A DNA stretch of 64,000 nucleotides from Eutrigla gurnardus (GCA_963514095.1 OY741282.1:15029421-15093420), one strand, 5' to 3'; counted from the first letter of the stretch, positions 7,379 to 21,243 are shown. Numbers and translations are program-made. The notes: generated from the sequence alone by a model not told the origin.

Positions 7379-10300
7379 GCACACAGGACATTGTCAGTGT
7401 AATAGCTTACATTGGGTCACCACTTTGTGTAAAGATCTAGTGCCGTAATGTTGACGTCAGATTATCACCATGACAGCTCTAGTGAATCCCTTACCGGCAT
7501 TCATAAATCAAATACATTTTAATTTGAGTTTTTAGAAGCTCATTCTATTTTAGCGTTCAAGTGTTATCTTTGATTATAGGTGATTTTTTTTTTAACATCC
7601 AGTTTTTTAGTAATAGAACTAGTAATATTTTTTTCTCCATTGCTTGCATATCCCTGAAATCATGTTATTCTGCCTGGTTTAACAAAAAAATCTAATCTTT
7701 TTGATGGTTTTCAACTCTAATAGGCCAGAAAATGGTTCAGAATCATTGAAATTGCAAAAATTCTTCACCCGTCATCATCTGCTACAGTGCGAAAGCAACA
7801 TCTATACTTAGATGCCATGTATATAATTGGAATAAGATGCAAAATCGTTTGTGACTCGGTGCCTGATACCGGGATAGCGGGTGAAAATGATGAGCGATTC
7901 ATGGTGCTGTCAGCGGCCACAATCCATTCTTTGTGTATCACTGCTGAGTGTGGCCTGAAAGCTTCTGACACATGAAAAGCACTTAATTTATCCACATAAA
8001 GTGGACATGGCCTTCATCGCTGATTAACTAACATCTCTGTCGAGTACATCTTTGAAATACTGGGCTGAAAGGGTTGTTTTAGTCTCTGGGGCTTGTGAAT
8101 ACACTTTTAAAAAAATGGGCTTCAGTTTGAAGTGAGAAATAATAAGTCACGAAACAAAACACAGTGATGAAAAGAACATTGGGTGGAACTAGCTGCTGGC
8201 TTTAATTCATTATAAGGCCTCCACGATATTTGGAATTAGTAAGGGCATTGTTAAATATTTTCAAATTATATATAACCGCATGTAATTAGTTTGGCTTTGC
8301 TAATAATAATGGACAACTGCAGTATACTATTCACAAATGAGAGATAAAGAGACAATGCAATTAAAAATACAAGGATCTCAAAATCTAACAGGCGAGATAA
8401 AATAGGAATTTGGAGTGTGGTGCTGTTGTTGTGTCGATGGGGCTCCGAGTTTACTTTCCTTTGCTCCCAGCTCCATTAATCATGTGATTAGAAAACTGCT
8501 CAGCCTCTATCAGTGACTTAATGGGTTGTATAACACAGATTTAGCCACGCATATATAAAATCACATTGCTTGTAAACTTTTCAGAATGTATTATTAACAA
8601 TAGTGATCAAAACCACCTACAAAAAACAACGTATGCACTTATTATCCTCTTGCTATCCATGTTGGATAGTAGAATTAGCATTCAGAATGTATGTCGTATG
8701 AGTTTATTTCCATCCTGCTTTTAAATGACACATGGTAAACAACATGCCTATTAGAAATGCATGTTATCTAATTTCTGGGTTAATTTACTAATAATGACCT
8801 TTTGCACATCATTTCTTTCATTCTTCTTTGTGGATAGTTGATATACCACAGTAGGATCCCCCCTATATAATAGTGTAGTTATCTTCTCTACAAGTGAAAA
8901 TGACTCAAGGTCAGTAGAACAATAACAGCGAAGCTTCATTCCGTACTATAGAACATGTGCTAGGATGGAATCGTCCCTGTTGAATAGCAATAATCCTTGA
9001 GGCCTAGGCCATTGACAAAGGATTGGCTCACAAAAAGGCTGTACATGGCTTCATGTATGTCCATATGCGTGGTGCTTTCTACTAATTACCAATTAATATG
9101 TAATTTCTGCAACTTAAATAATGAATGAGGTGTTACTGTGTCCTTGCTAGAGGAGTTATTAGTCCCTTGGAACCCTATACTGTTATGTGTCACCCAACAG
9201 GAGAAAAGGTAGGACGCCCATGGCAATGAAACATTCTCCTCTTACTTTGATCATTTTTACTGATTTTATTCCAGCCCAGTCTCTCAGGAGTTTGGGAAAT
9301 AATCACAAAATGTTATTTATTGATTTGTGTACATTTAAAAAAAAATATATATATATAGATTAACCCTTCGGCACCGATAAAGACCGTTTTTCTCTTCTTT
9401 TTCCTATTTTAGAGAGGGAAAAGTAGAGATAGCAGGTCAACAGGAGATGCCACATAGAAGTGGTCGACATCATAACAACATTTTGTACCAACTGATAAAA
9501 AATGTTGAGAAATCCCTGCAAAATACCAAGCTGAGACGAGACCTTGAGGAACACTATTGACAAAGTCAGGCTGTAATTTAATAGGAAAAAAACTTTTGAC
9601 ATTTGGAGATTTCTCTAAGAAATGCACTTTCAGGCGACCGGATGGAGAGCACTTCTGTTGCAGAAACTATTCAGGATCTTATTATCAAAATAGCTAATAT
9701 CTAAATGCCCCATGTTCCTCGAGGTCACAACAGTGATGTCATCTGGTGATCCCATTTTAATTCTTTATTTGAAACACTAGTAAAAATGAAATGCGATTAA
9801 AAAAAGGCCCCTTTTATTCCCTGTGTATAAAAACAGGAAGTGTACCACCTGCTCCCAGACAATAAGTATTTTTAACACTGAAATAAAACAGCTGTTCTCA
9901 GACAGAAATCACAATGTCCTCCAAGTGCACTTTACATCTCCTGCATCCAGACACTCCTTAACATTCGGCAGATTACGACTTGTTTGAGGTTTCACTGAAG
10001 AAATGGCCTCCCAGCCATGAGGAAGGGATACGGGAGATATTTAGTTGGTAAGTACACTCTTGTGTGTATTCAGATGTTGTCCAATGATGCCATGTTAAAC
10101 AGAAACTACTGTAAGTATACTTTAATTACATTTAATCATATAGATAGTTATTGAATTCTGATTATCTTTGCAAGTCTTTGAATTATTTGGTGTATTAAAA
10201 AGTATATTTGGGTAGAGTGGACGGACCCACCAGGTTCTGTTCTTTAAGAGAACTGAAAATGCTCTGCAGCCTGTTTTTCGTTCTCACAGAAGTGGCGGTG

Positions 10301-13073
10301 GCACTGACAGGACTTGGACATGTGTTGGAATAGTATGACAGCTTGTTGTTACCTCCCTCAGTCATTCTGGCTCGGCTTTAATAGTAAAGTTCCAGGGAAT
10401 TGAAACCAGCACGAGCCACTTGCCAACCTTGGCAGACCAAAGTCTCCCCAGACTTGGACCTTGCTGTGTTTTGCCCCTTGAGTGGCAGTGGAATGAATTA
10501 GCTCTCGAATTCGCTGATCAGGAAGTAAATGCAGAAAGATGGTTGAAAAAAGTAAACTTTTCTCCTCTTGTTATGAAGCATATGTGCGATATTTTCTTAT
10601 AATTGAAATTTGCGTAAACAAAGGTTAATTTGTCAAACAATTTACTCTCAGATTTATATATGTATACACAGAGTGTTGTAAAGGAAGCCAAATGGTCCAT
10701 AACAGCGGTGGTGTTTGTTTCCCCCGGCTCACCTAAAGACCTGGAGGCGGGAGGAGAGAAAGAGTGCAGGTGATTATTAAAAGCAGGTACTAAAGCAAAA
10801 CATAATCCCTGGTAAAACATGCTCCTCTTGAACCATCTTTACATAAGTGTCACACAGCATTTATGAGGCTATTTTCAAGTTGCTGCTCGGATGATCCCCC
10901 AAATATGGACGTGCAGCTTAGAGTACATGGTGATATATTCACACACACAGTAAATGCTCTAACAGTATCCTTTATAGGCTGATATTAGATAACCTATCAT
11001 GTTTTGGAGAAACCTAGCAAATCAATGTCAAAACAGACATTCAGCACCCCCATTTAGCCCGAAATGGAATGATCCTCCGTTTCATGACCACATTTTTCCA
11101 ACACTCCATGCTTCGCTGTGAGATTGGCAGTGAGTCAGGCTCCTTAAATTGAATCGCGGAATAGTTGACTATTCGGCCTCGCCTACTGCGCATTATGCCT
11201 TCGTTAGCTGTGCCGATTAAGAGGTTAATACGTTTGACTAGAGGAGCCGAACATGAGGAGACAAGAAGAATAATCTACAGCCACGCCGGCAGCTCTGTGG
11301 AGGAGGATTTAAATCCTACCTGAAAACTGCTCGAGAGTCTCTTCCACCTGCCGTACTTCACACACACATCAAATTTAAATCACACTTTCCGTTTCCACCT
11401 CACATCAGCTCCGCCCAGCTTAAGTCCCTACTGGACTACAGCGTTTAATTAAACTCAATTACTGAGTAGTGAAGCGTGTACGATGCTGCCGCCTATCTAT
11501 CACTGAGCTTGACTGACTGCCTCTCACGCTGCTGACCAATGAAAACGCAGGCAAAAAAGCCTTCAAAACATTTTGCGATTTGAAATCAGATTTTGCCATT
11601 GTTATCGGCTCGGCATCGTTAGGAGTGCGTCGGCATGGTTACCGCCTCACAGGGCCGCTCTGGCAGGGCTGCAGACTCTCAGGCATGTTATCTGAAAGAG
11701 GCACTGAAAAAATGGTTTCAGAAAAGGGGAAATGTCAGCACTGCAAACGTGCCATAGGTTAAACAAAGTTGCGTACAAATGGCTCTGGACATAAGAGTCG
11801 TTTTATAACTTGACCTTCATGGAGGAAGGAGCATCATCTATTGCTATCGTCTTGATCCATTTAGTCGTTTATCTCTTTAACAGGCTCAACGCAAAGTGAA
11901 ACACACAGATCATTTAGTGCAACCGGGTTATTTTTTTGTCCACTTGCCCTTTTTTTTTGCTTGCTTTTTCTTGTATAAGCACACAACAGGAGTTGGCTCT
12001 TTCCCATGGCTGCAAGGAAAAACTGAACAACTGATAATGTGTCACATTGAAAGAAAGAAACTCTTTAAATCATCGGTCTTAAATCTAATAAATGAGGCAT
12101 TTGTCTTAAAAATGTCTTGCAGATTGATGAATCCAGTAAAAAATGCGATCATCAAACCTGTACTAGATGTGGTGTGTGTGTTCATGCATATGTTTTCTAC
12201 ATACGCTGGTCCTGTCCACGCATACATTACTTCCTATGGTGAATCCATGGCAGCATTAATAGTGGCCAAGTGTCTCGCGTGCTGAATTATTCACACCACG
12301 GCGCCTATGGTGGCACAGCAAGCCTGCTTTTGCTTTTTATTGTTTTAACTCTGGCTTTCAAAGACAGAGAGACCACAGGCAAACTGCCGCGCAGGGTTCA
12401 TCTGTCACTTACCAGGCAGACCTGCTCTGAAGTCAGTCAACACTCTCTCTAGCTGCAGCTCTGGCACTGCTCCCCCCCCATGTTACCCTGCATATCTCAG
12501 GTTTGATATTCAGAATTTATGCCAAAAAGGGGCTTCTTTTCTTTCTCCCTTTGAACTCGGGATGTTTGCTCCCATATGGTGCCATATGCATGATGGATAC
12601 GAACAAAGCGACATTTGCATGAGCGCACCAGAATGAACCTGAAACTCAATTTCACTCTCTTTGCCCATAAAATAGGACTTAATTTCCACCTATTGCATGA
12701 TTTACTTTTGGGTTAGGAGACAATTATGCTACGAACTGGTCAGTAAATACGGCCCTTAAAAAAAAGGCATTAAGAGCGAGTTAAAGAATTGAAGCAGGAG
12801 GTCTAGAAAGTGGAAGCGGATTGGATGGGAGACAGTCTGAAGAGGCGAATGCCTACAGTTGGAAGAAAGAGGTGGGAGGATATACAACAAAGAGTCATGC
12901 CTCGGCTGCTATGGGAGAAAGTAAAAAAAGAAAATGCAGGGAAAATAGAGGTGAGGATCCAGCTGAGTGTTTAGGCAGCGAGGAAGCAGAGTGAGAACAA
13001 ATATGCCATTCCCTGTATCGCTGTCTCGCTGCATCTTTTTCTGTGTTGTGTGGGTGTGAGCAGAGGTAGTGGG
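7379..13073. other. gene-free AT-rich stretch
   Basis: No supported gene. Short A/T runs occur, for example at 9338-9358. The stretches about 11130-11260 and 12560-12780 (with an octamer ATTTGCAT near 12613) have the mixed, non-repetitive look of possible regulatory DNA. A 129-residue plus-strand frame at 11896-12285 has no recognisable feature. Confidence 0.45.
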
Positions 13074-13102
13074 AGAGAGAGAGAGAGAGAGATAGAGAGA
13101 GG
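13074..13102. repeat. (GA)n microsatellite
   Basis: GA run with one interruption (gata). Confidence 0.9.
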
Positions 13103-14448
13103 TTGCCTGTGGTGGCGACTCGGGGGGGTGGTCAGGGGAAATTTGTTTCACCGTGTGATGAGGTGCCTACTCTCACATAACAGCAACATTTTCACAGATA
13201 AGTATCATCCGGATCTTCAAGTGTTTGTTAAAGCGTTGGCCTGTGAGATTTCCAAGAGGCTTCTCACTGAACTCCTCATATTTATATTGTTATATTAAGT
13301 CATGCTGGGTCGACAGTCCATTTAAAAAAAAAAAATCAATGCAAGGTATTACATATTAATGCAGAAACTCACTTTACTTTGAACAGAGATGAAATGTTTC
13401 CCAAATTAAAAGTTGGAGAATTTGTTACGGACCATCAGCATTTTACTTTGATGCAAATTCCAATGTCCAGACTTAACTGTTTCTTCATAAAATATCACCG
13501 TCTTACCATAAACCACAAACATTCACAAAATGATTAAAGCCTTCATATATCTCACCCGATGCCACATTTGCAATTATGTGCTCTATTGTGTGTTACAGCT
13601 CCAGCTCTACATGGGAAAAGGGAGGAGGGATAAACCGAATGGATTTTGTAAAATAAAGTTATTTATTGCATGGATCGGTTGGAGGTTACCTGGGAACTAT
13701 GGAGGGAAGGGGGCTTGAGGTTGCAGCTTTAAAATCAAATAAAGAAATGCCACTGAGAGGACTCTTAGAACCTGCCCTTTCCTTACCTGTCCAAAACCCC
13801 AAACCTTTGGAGTGGCTCCCGTTCATAAACACAACATTTCAGTGTGTGTGCTTACTTTCACTGAAAAACTAAACCTGGGCAAGGTCTCCAGATAAGTGAG
13901 TGCCTCAGTTTCATATTAAATATGGCTAACAAACCTTGTTGCTGCATTATTACACATCATAACACATTCTTCAGATTCATTAGAAAACTTGAAGGCAAAT
14001 AATCTTATTTGCTGCCCAGAGTGATTTATGCCACAAAAGTAGTTCGTGAAAGCTTTTGCAATCTGTATTCCCAAAACGTAAGAGCATATTTCTACTTCCT
14101 GAGATGCAAAGCAATAAACAAAAGACAAGTGTCAAGAACGTAAACCTAAACCACTTCACCGCGCAATCCCCCAAATCTTGTTTTAGATAAATTCCTCACA
14201 GGGAGGTGTGCGTGCCTAAAAAGAAAACGAATGCCTCCGAGCCTGAAGAAGAAAGAAAATCGAAGTTGAATTTCCGCTGGAAGCGCTGGTAGCTCGCATT
14301 ACCACGTATTAGCCCCATTTTACATTAAACAACCTCCCTCATTATTTGGGGCCACTGCCTTAATTAAGTTGCAGCTTGCGAGGTCTTTTGTCAAATGTTT
14401 AATACGTGGGAGAAAATACTCCATAAGTGTTTGAGAGACTATAGCTTT
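13103..14448. other. gene-free stretch
   Basis: No supported gene. A 10-bp inverted repeat, CCACGTATTA (14302-14311) and TAATACGTGG (14400-14409), lies in a possibly regulatory patch at about 14280-14420. Confidence 0.45.
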
Positions 14449-14457
14449 GTGTGTGTG

Positions 14458-14515
<58 letters not shown>

Positions 14516-14529
14516 TGTGTGTGTGTGTG
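14449..14529. repeat. (TG)n microsatellite, about 80 bp
   Basis: TG run with two interruptions (ttt near 14472 and ggg near 14511). It opens a reading frame of alternating residues on the minus strand, which is not a gene. Confidence 0.95.
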
Positions 14530-16421
14530 CATGGCTCCTAGGCATCACCCCGGTCTGTGACTGAGGATTAATGAGGTGTGTTTATCTGTCTGCACTGTGC
14601 ACACTACAGCTGGGGTTTTCCTTAATCAGTGTGCAGGTTTTTCTTCTTCTTCTCTGCAGTCCGGTGGTGATATGCTGAGGAAGTTGGGCCGCTCTGCCAC
14701 AATGTATCTCTGAATGCACACTTTCCTTTTCCTCCCATTGACCTATTGTTCGTTTCTTTTTTCTGAAAGTGGCGCTAAATGTTATCGGCGGGTCCAAATG
14801 GGAGCAGCCGGCTGTAACAGACCAAGAAGGCGGGGCTGGTTAAAAATAATGTTGTGTTGAAATGTCCATTTCCCAGACATATCTACTGATATTACAAACT
14901 TTCAGTAAAGTTTCATATTTTCCACTCCTGCACAGAGATTCACATCTTTGATCCTTCGCAGTGATGTGACACCTTAATGGCCTGGAGCGATCATTGTTAT
15001 TTATTACAGCTGGGATCGCCATGTTCCAAATGAGCAAATGTCTATGACCGCTAAAAAATAAAGGTGTGGACAGGTGACCCCATGTGGACTGTTTTGATTT
15101 ACCCGGGGAAACATGTCCTCCCGGCTTTTATGATCCTTTACTTCATTGCTTTGGCAATCGGCGGGTGATAATGTGCCAGTCAGCAGTGGGCGAAGTAACG
15201 ATGTTGGGACTTCGGCCATCGTTAATTTAATTGTGTGCACCTGTTCTCTCACCTGTTTTCATGTGTGTATGTGGACCCCCCAACAATGTTAGTGTGTATG
15301 TGTGATACAGAGAAGAGCTACAGTAGTTTAATAAAGGAGAATTATCCTTAAAATACAGTTGTTGGGTATCAGCAAAAGTGCTGTTTGAGGCGGGCGAGTG
15401 TTGGTATTCATTCCAATGGCTTGGCGAATTCACAAAACAGCACTTTACAACGATAATCCTGGATGACCCAGAGTCTGGCCTTCTTTAAAATGTTTTATTT
15501 ATGACTCTAATAAGATTCTATCTCTATCAGATATGTTTTATCTGCTGTATTTCTACTCTGAGAACTGTCACTCTGAAATAAAGAGAAGTGAATTATTCAA
15601 CGTTAATGTCTTGATAGAAATAAAAGGTTTAAAGGGGCTTTTAAAAAAATCTTGTTAAACAGATGGTGCACACTAATTAATTATGTTTTATTGATAAAAG
15701 TTTAAGGAAAGAACAAAATGTGTCTGGGGAGTTCAACTCACCTGTGTGCTTTCACATCACTTTGCTCCACACTTTCCAACCGTGTGCACTTATTTCCTAT
15801 TGCAGTCCTATTTTTACGTAGTCACAAATTGCTGTATTTTTCATCAGCTGTTCTGCTGTTAGTTTGGCTGAAGCAGGATTTATGAACTTAAACTTCTTAA
15901 TCAGACATTACTAAAATTCTAGTTTTGCTTAAATACCATGACTTGTTCTGTAATGAAAATCAGCAGTTGATTAACACACCATTTTGAAAGTAGAATGATT
16001 ATAATTGTGTGTTTTTTTTTCTAGCCTGCAGCTGATTATCATCTACAATGACGGAAATCTAAATCTCCATAGGAACCCGAGCAGCAAAACATATCTTTGT
16101 ACAAGCAAGATATTAGTCCTGGTTATTGTCTTACAATGAATGTGTATGCTGAGACACTACAGAGCAGCTTAATGACAGCTCTTATTCATTATGTATCCTA
16201 TGGAGTGTTTTACCACGGATGTAATTGTACTACATATAATTGTATCAAAGCTTTTCAGTGTGAACCCCCAAGTGATGAGGTAAGGAAGCTAAACACAGAA
16301 TTCAATAAGACTATATATACATGGCCCAAAGGCCCCTACATTTTTTAACATGTTATAAAAGTGGAAGATCATGTGAAGGGTTTTAAATAAATAAATAATA
16401 AAAAAAATCATGGGATATCTC
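14530..16421. other. gene-free AT-rich stretch
   Basis: No supported gene, RNA or repeat beyond short homopolymer runs. Confidence 0.45.
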
Positions 16422-16426
16422 CTTCA

Positions 16427-17016
16427 TGTCACACCAAGATCAACAGATGGGGAGGAAACAGGAAGAGTTTATTGATTTATTGTCAAAATAAACTTTAAAC
16501 GTCCAAACTGGGAGTCCGGCGGGTAGCTCAGTAAGAAAAGTCATTTTAGTATAGCACCAGATGTCAGAATGCTTTACAAAGAATAAAAAATATTAACAAC
16601 ATGACCATAATCAGTAAAACCAAAAATGATTCCCCTTTTAAAGGCAGTACACATAGAAGACAAGCCTATGAGAGGACCGGAGGCAGTTCACTGAGGTTGG
16701 AAACGGAGGATCATCCAAAGACACGTAACAACAAGGAACGTAGACATTATATAAACAAGACAGGAGGAAGAAGGGCTGGAAGACAGGAGGCTGGATGAAG
16801 ACAAACCGGTGAGAAACACAGCAGCTGGGCTGGAATGTGAAGTGAGCGACTGGGGGAATAAGAACAGTGAGGTGACTGCAGGACCAACTGATGAAACTAA
16901 TCAGGGCTGCAATCAAAAATGATCCGAAACAAACAAGACCAGTAAAATGAAACCGGGAACATGAATTATACGAATAAATGAAAAAAAAAAGGAAAAACAT
17001 CGTCTCAGCCATGACA
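16427..17016 (-). mobile_element. solo LTR of a Ty3/gypsy-type retrotransposon (590 bp)
   Basis: The ends are TGTCA...TGACA. The flanks carry a perfect 5-bp target duplication, CTTCA at 16422-16426 and CTTCA at 17017-17021. On the minus strand it starts TGTCATGG, as does the LTR at 4251, and it has two AATAAA signals (16481-16476 and 16473-16468) about 45-55 nt before its end. A TATATAA box lies at 16753-16747. No gag or pol flanks it, so it is what remains after recombination between two LTRs. It shares little else with the LTR at 3609-4251 and is a different family or subfamily. Confidence 0.85.
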
Positions 17017-17021
17017 CTTCA

Positions 17022-19758
17022 CTATTGAATCCCATTTTATTTTCTGTCATTTCATGGGTATTAACTGGTATTTCTTTCCTCGTTTCAATTTTACCTGACC
17101 TTATCATCATACGTCCGATTACATTAGCTACCTGAAACGTGATTCCAAACTGAAGTGGCTGCTTCCTGTTGGAGGAACTACCAGCCATAAGGAGTGAGGA
17201 GTCAGCTGTCAAGGATGATACCCCCCCCCCACCCCGGCCAATGGCTGGCAGAGATAATAACCTCCTCTTCTTGGGGCACATGCATATTAGACGTTTGAAC
17301 ATTATCTTTCTTTTTTTATTACTTTTTTTAATATATAAATGAAAATGTCAATCCTGTGGGCATTCTGTACAGCATGATTACCATTATTGCTTGCAGCAGT
17401 TAATTAGTTAGTCAGTAACGGGCCTTTCAGCATACTGGCACACATGGTGTGCATTCACAACGGGAAGGACAGTTGAAAAGAGGTAGGTGGAGCTGGAGAG
17501 TTTGGTTTGAAGCCAGAGCTTAAGTCTCCATCACTTTGTTTGTGTAAGTGTGAACAAAGGCTAAAGGGACTACAAATATTAGGAATACCAGGAGGACATG
17601 AGGAGTAATGGGATGCAATAAAAGGTGCTGTTGTACAGCAAAGTTGCTCTGAGCACTGGAATACATTCAGATTTATTCTCCAAATTTACCAACAAAATCC
17701 AATATATCCGTGTCTTGCTGAAAATGTCATACCCAGTAGTATTGACTATAACCCTGTGTTCCAGAAATTACATCCATAAACCAATTTTATAAAAGAACGC
17801 CAAATAAAGGAAATTACATTTCGGCTTGGATCGTATCCAACGGCGACGGCTCGTGAGTGGAGGAAGTGAAATGTTTTTGAACTGCAAGCTGTCAGGAGGG
17901 ATGGTGGGCATGCAAAGCGCAGAAATCGGACTTAAATTCAAGCAAGGGTGAGGCAAAGATGGTTTAGGTTAAAAGTTAGAACGTGAACGCATCCTGTGTC
18001 AGGCTTTAAGTCACTTTTAAGTCAATATTAAACAGCAAAAGCAGGATCTTTCCAGACCCTTGACCATGTAACCATGAAAATGTGAATCATGTGGATATTG
18101 TAAGCAAAGCAAAAGCTATAATTTGCGAGTCGTCGACTTCCACATTAAGATGATGAAATGTAACTGAGGTGGCATTATGTTTTTTTTTGCAAATAAAACA
18201 TAGAATCAGAAGAGATTATGGTACGCCGAGCAACAATACGAACAAAAGGACAATTGGAAGAAATAAGAGTGGAACTAAGAAGACTCTAAACAGTATTTCT
18301 GCCCTGTGAAGATTTAGTGAGAATGTCAAAGTTGGAATTGTGTTTAGAATCAGAGAAAAGCACTTAATGTCACAGATCGAGCAATCATAAGATAACATAT
18401 TCATCGGAGAATAAGTCCACTCTGTAACATCTTCCCTTTAATGTATATTTCATATATCTGTTCCGCCTTGTTAAATTGCAACTGCATCTCTTTAACGTAA
18501 TTCCTGTAGCAATTAAGTTGACATTGTAAGGATGAGTCTCCTCACTTTCAAATCCACCCTCTACAGATTATACTGACACTGCAAAATGGGTGCATTGTTA
18601 AACATATTCAAATCGTGATCCCCGAGCAAAGTGGCGCAGCACAAACTGTCAAGGTTAGAGACTGGGATGAGATCATTTCTGAGCTCCCAACCCGCTCCAT
18701 GAGAGGCATCCGAACAGGGGGGGTTGTTTTGCTGTCCCTCATCAACTGGCCTACTTGATGGGGAGACAAAGGAGAAGAGAAGAGGAGGGAAACTCTGAGT
18801 GAAAGATAGAAGATGCTGCTATAACTCCCAAGACAAGTCTTCTCATGGATGTGAAAAAATACATAATAAACTGTCATTAAACTGCTATTTAATTTGCGTC
18901 CATTTCTCATTTATCGTCAACCCAAGCCGAGGTGACATCTCACGCCCAAACACACCTAAAGGAACGTGAACAGATGGAGACGGAACATCGTGTGCTCTAA
19001 AATGTAACTAGCTAATACCTTTTGAATTGATCATTACTGTGTGAATATCATTTTACAAGGTGCAAATTTAGGCACAGTCACGCTGGTTAGAAGTCTCTTT
19101 TTGATTTTAATCTCTCCCCATCTCTCTGCCTCATGCGTCGCCGAGTTCAAAGCTGTTCAGTGGAGAATAAAAAAAAAAGCTTAAAAAACTGAACCCAATT
19201 AGAACGTGACAGAGCCGGTATGCGGGTTGGTTTTTGAAGAAAATTAAAAAAATAAAGTGTAATCCACTGGCAATGATTCATAAAGAGAGTGTGTGGTGGT
19301 GACTGCGTGCGAGTGTGAATGTGGTAAAAAAAAAAAGATATATATATATATGTATAAAGAGTGAGAGAAGAAGAGAATCAGCCTCTTTGTTCATACAATC
19401 ATTTATAAATCCTGTAAGTGGCTTAAGGCAGGTGCTGCACATTCAGCCTATGTTGCTCCAACTTCAATAAAAAATGTATTAAATGACCAGAATAACAGAC
19501 AGACCTGTATGATTTAATGCCATGCAATAACCTGCAATACACTAAATTACTGGCTTCTGTTGTGCTTTGGCATATTTTGAGGTTGTGTTGTATTGGACTT
19601 CATTCAAAGAGGTTTTTTTGGTCAGTTTCTAACAAGATCCAGAAAAATGGGCAAACAAGAGGCAGATTGTTGGACAGACGTCACCCTGGATAAATAGCAT
19701 GATTGTACATCTGTAAGTGTGACGTCCTTCCGTCGTCGGTCCCTTGTGCTCTCCTCAT
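17022..19758. other. gene-free AT-rich stretch
   Basis: Contains a C run near 17221-17230, short A runs and a (TA)n run near 19337-19351. No supported gene. Confidence 0.45.
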
Positions 19759-20325
19759 TCAATCTAGCTTCGTGCATTCGATTTCAGGAGGCGGCTGACA
19801 TCCAATTATCTGCTCAGCGATGCTGGCGATCCATCGGATGTTGGACGAGGAGTGGTAAAAAAAAAAAAATGAGAAACCGGCAATCTTCTGGTCACTCGCC
19901 TCGGATCTGGAGGCAGGGGTGTTAAACGCCAGGATCGAATTCCGATGCCCGGTCCAGCTTTCCATGAGAGAAAACTCTACGCGGGGGCAAATTGTCCTGT
20001 TTAAATGGCTTCTCACGCTGTTTGTTTGAAGAACATGCATTGTTTGGCTTTTGTGTTTAAACAGATGGTCCGGCCTCATTTCAACTCGCTGGAAACGATG
20101 GCCTCCACGGGGGCCAACCCCCCCCCCCCTCCGAAAGGCCTCTCTGAAAGTCAATTCCACAGTCTTTTGCATGGTCAGCTTCAAGCTGTTGGCAGCACAA
20201 CATGAGTTTAGATGGTTGCGTCTCTCTTCTGGGCACGGGGAGCTCGGCGTTGGAGGGCGACCACAGTGGTGTCCTGTGGTAGAAAAGTTTGACGGCCGTG
20301 TGTCAGTAGGTGCTCTTATTGGCAT
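19759..20325 (-). other. 188-codon open frame, not recognised
   Basis: This is the longest complete frame in the window outside the retrotransposon. The predicted protein has no recognisable domain, membrane segment or signal peptide. It is partly carried by a C run (about 20118-20130) and an A run (about 19857-19868), which keep the frame open by composition. No splice or promoter support is visible. It is probably a chance frame. Confidence 0.15.
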
Positions 20326-20739
20326 ACGGCGGAGTGCATGAGCACACAGTGCTTGTATTTAAGTGGTAAACCAGAGTGAGTGCAGGCACTAAGAAATAGC
20401 TTTCAGTCTGTCGTGGCATCGGCTCCCCCCCTGCAGACTGAAGGGTGACATTCAAGCAAGAACAGCTTTTTTTTTTGGAGAGTGGCTACTTCTGGTTTCT
20501 ACTGAGCCAGGCACTTGTCAGACAAAAGTCAGCAGCGGCACAAAGTGCAGTTTAAAACTACGTGGGCTGTTTTCAGCACATTTATCTGGTGAAGGGACGT
20601 GAAGAAAACGTTCAGGCTCAAGCAAACGACGAAAACAAGGGAGTGTGCGTTTGTGTTCTGTTGAGCGCAGCAGGCGAGAGGGCAAGAGAGGAAGGCGAAG
20701 CAACACCAAAATGTTTTCGGTGATGGGTTTCTGCCTTCG

Positions 20740-20744
20740 ACACA

Positions 20745-20783
<39 letters not shown>
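20740..20783. repeat. (CA)n microsatellite
   Basis: CA run with one interruption near 20746. Confidence 0.95.
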
Positions 20784-20785
<2 letters not shown>

Positions 20786-20974
20786 CCTTAATTGGCCGGC
20801 AACAAAGTAAAATACGGCACTCTACTTAGAGGAGGCCGCTCAGCAAATGATCAAGCACCAGTCGGGGTCTCACACACTTGACCCCATGCAGTGGGGCTTG
20901 TACTGCTGGCTGTTATGCCAATTTTTATGTCTGCACTAAGGACACCCAACATTTATTCAAGAGAGGTATTTTTT

Positions 20975-21130
20975 TTTATATATATATATTTTTGCCTTTA
21001 TTAGACAGAGATGTAGAGGCAGGCTGGAAATGGGACAGAGAGAGAGAGAGAGAGAGAGAGAGGTTGACGTGCATCAAAAGTCCCACCGGAATCGAACAGG
21101 GAACATTTTGCTACCAAGCATTTATCAAGC
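20975..21130 (-). repeat. tRNA-like SINE fragment with internal (GA)n
   Basis: The plus strand reads CCTTTATTAGACAGAG, then a GA run (21036-21063), then GGAATCGAAC near 21087. The last word is the reverse complement of the RNA polymerase III B box. This matches the layout of a common teleost repeat in which TTTATT..GACAG..GGAAATGGG..GAGAGA is followed by a tRNA-like head in reverse orientation. The ends are not clear and no target duplication was found. Confidence 0.6.
21036..21063. repeat. (GA)n microsatellite inside the SINE fragment
   Basis: Perfect GA run. Confidence 0.95.
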
Positions 21131-21243
21131 TGGTACCATTTAGTAAGTAGTCAGGTCCTTCTGTAAAAATGTTAAAAGTTATGCTGGTATCTACAGTATA
21201 ACAAGTAAATACAGTACTAAATATTGCTGCAGCACACAAGAGT

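Noticed and set aside
11896..12285. 129-codon plus-strand frame with hydrophobic N-terminal part
   Set aside because: T-rich composition explains the hydrophobic residues. There is no conserved motif and the length is within chance.
14302..14409. 10-bp inverted repeat CCACGTATTA/TAATACGTGG, 88 bp apart
   Set aside because: Matches of this length at this spacing are expected by chance somewhere in 64 kb, and no element ends or duplications accompany it.
16519..16535. tRNA A-box-like word (GGGTAGCTCAGTAAG) suggesting a tRNA or SINE head
   Set aside because: It lies inside the well-bounded solo LTR at 16427-17016, no B box follows at the right spacing, and no cloverleaf can be drawn.
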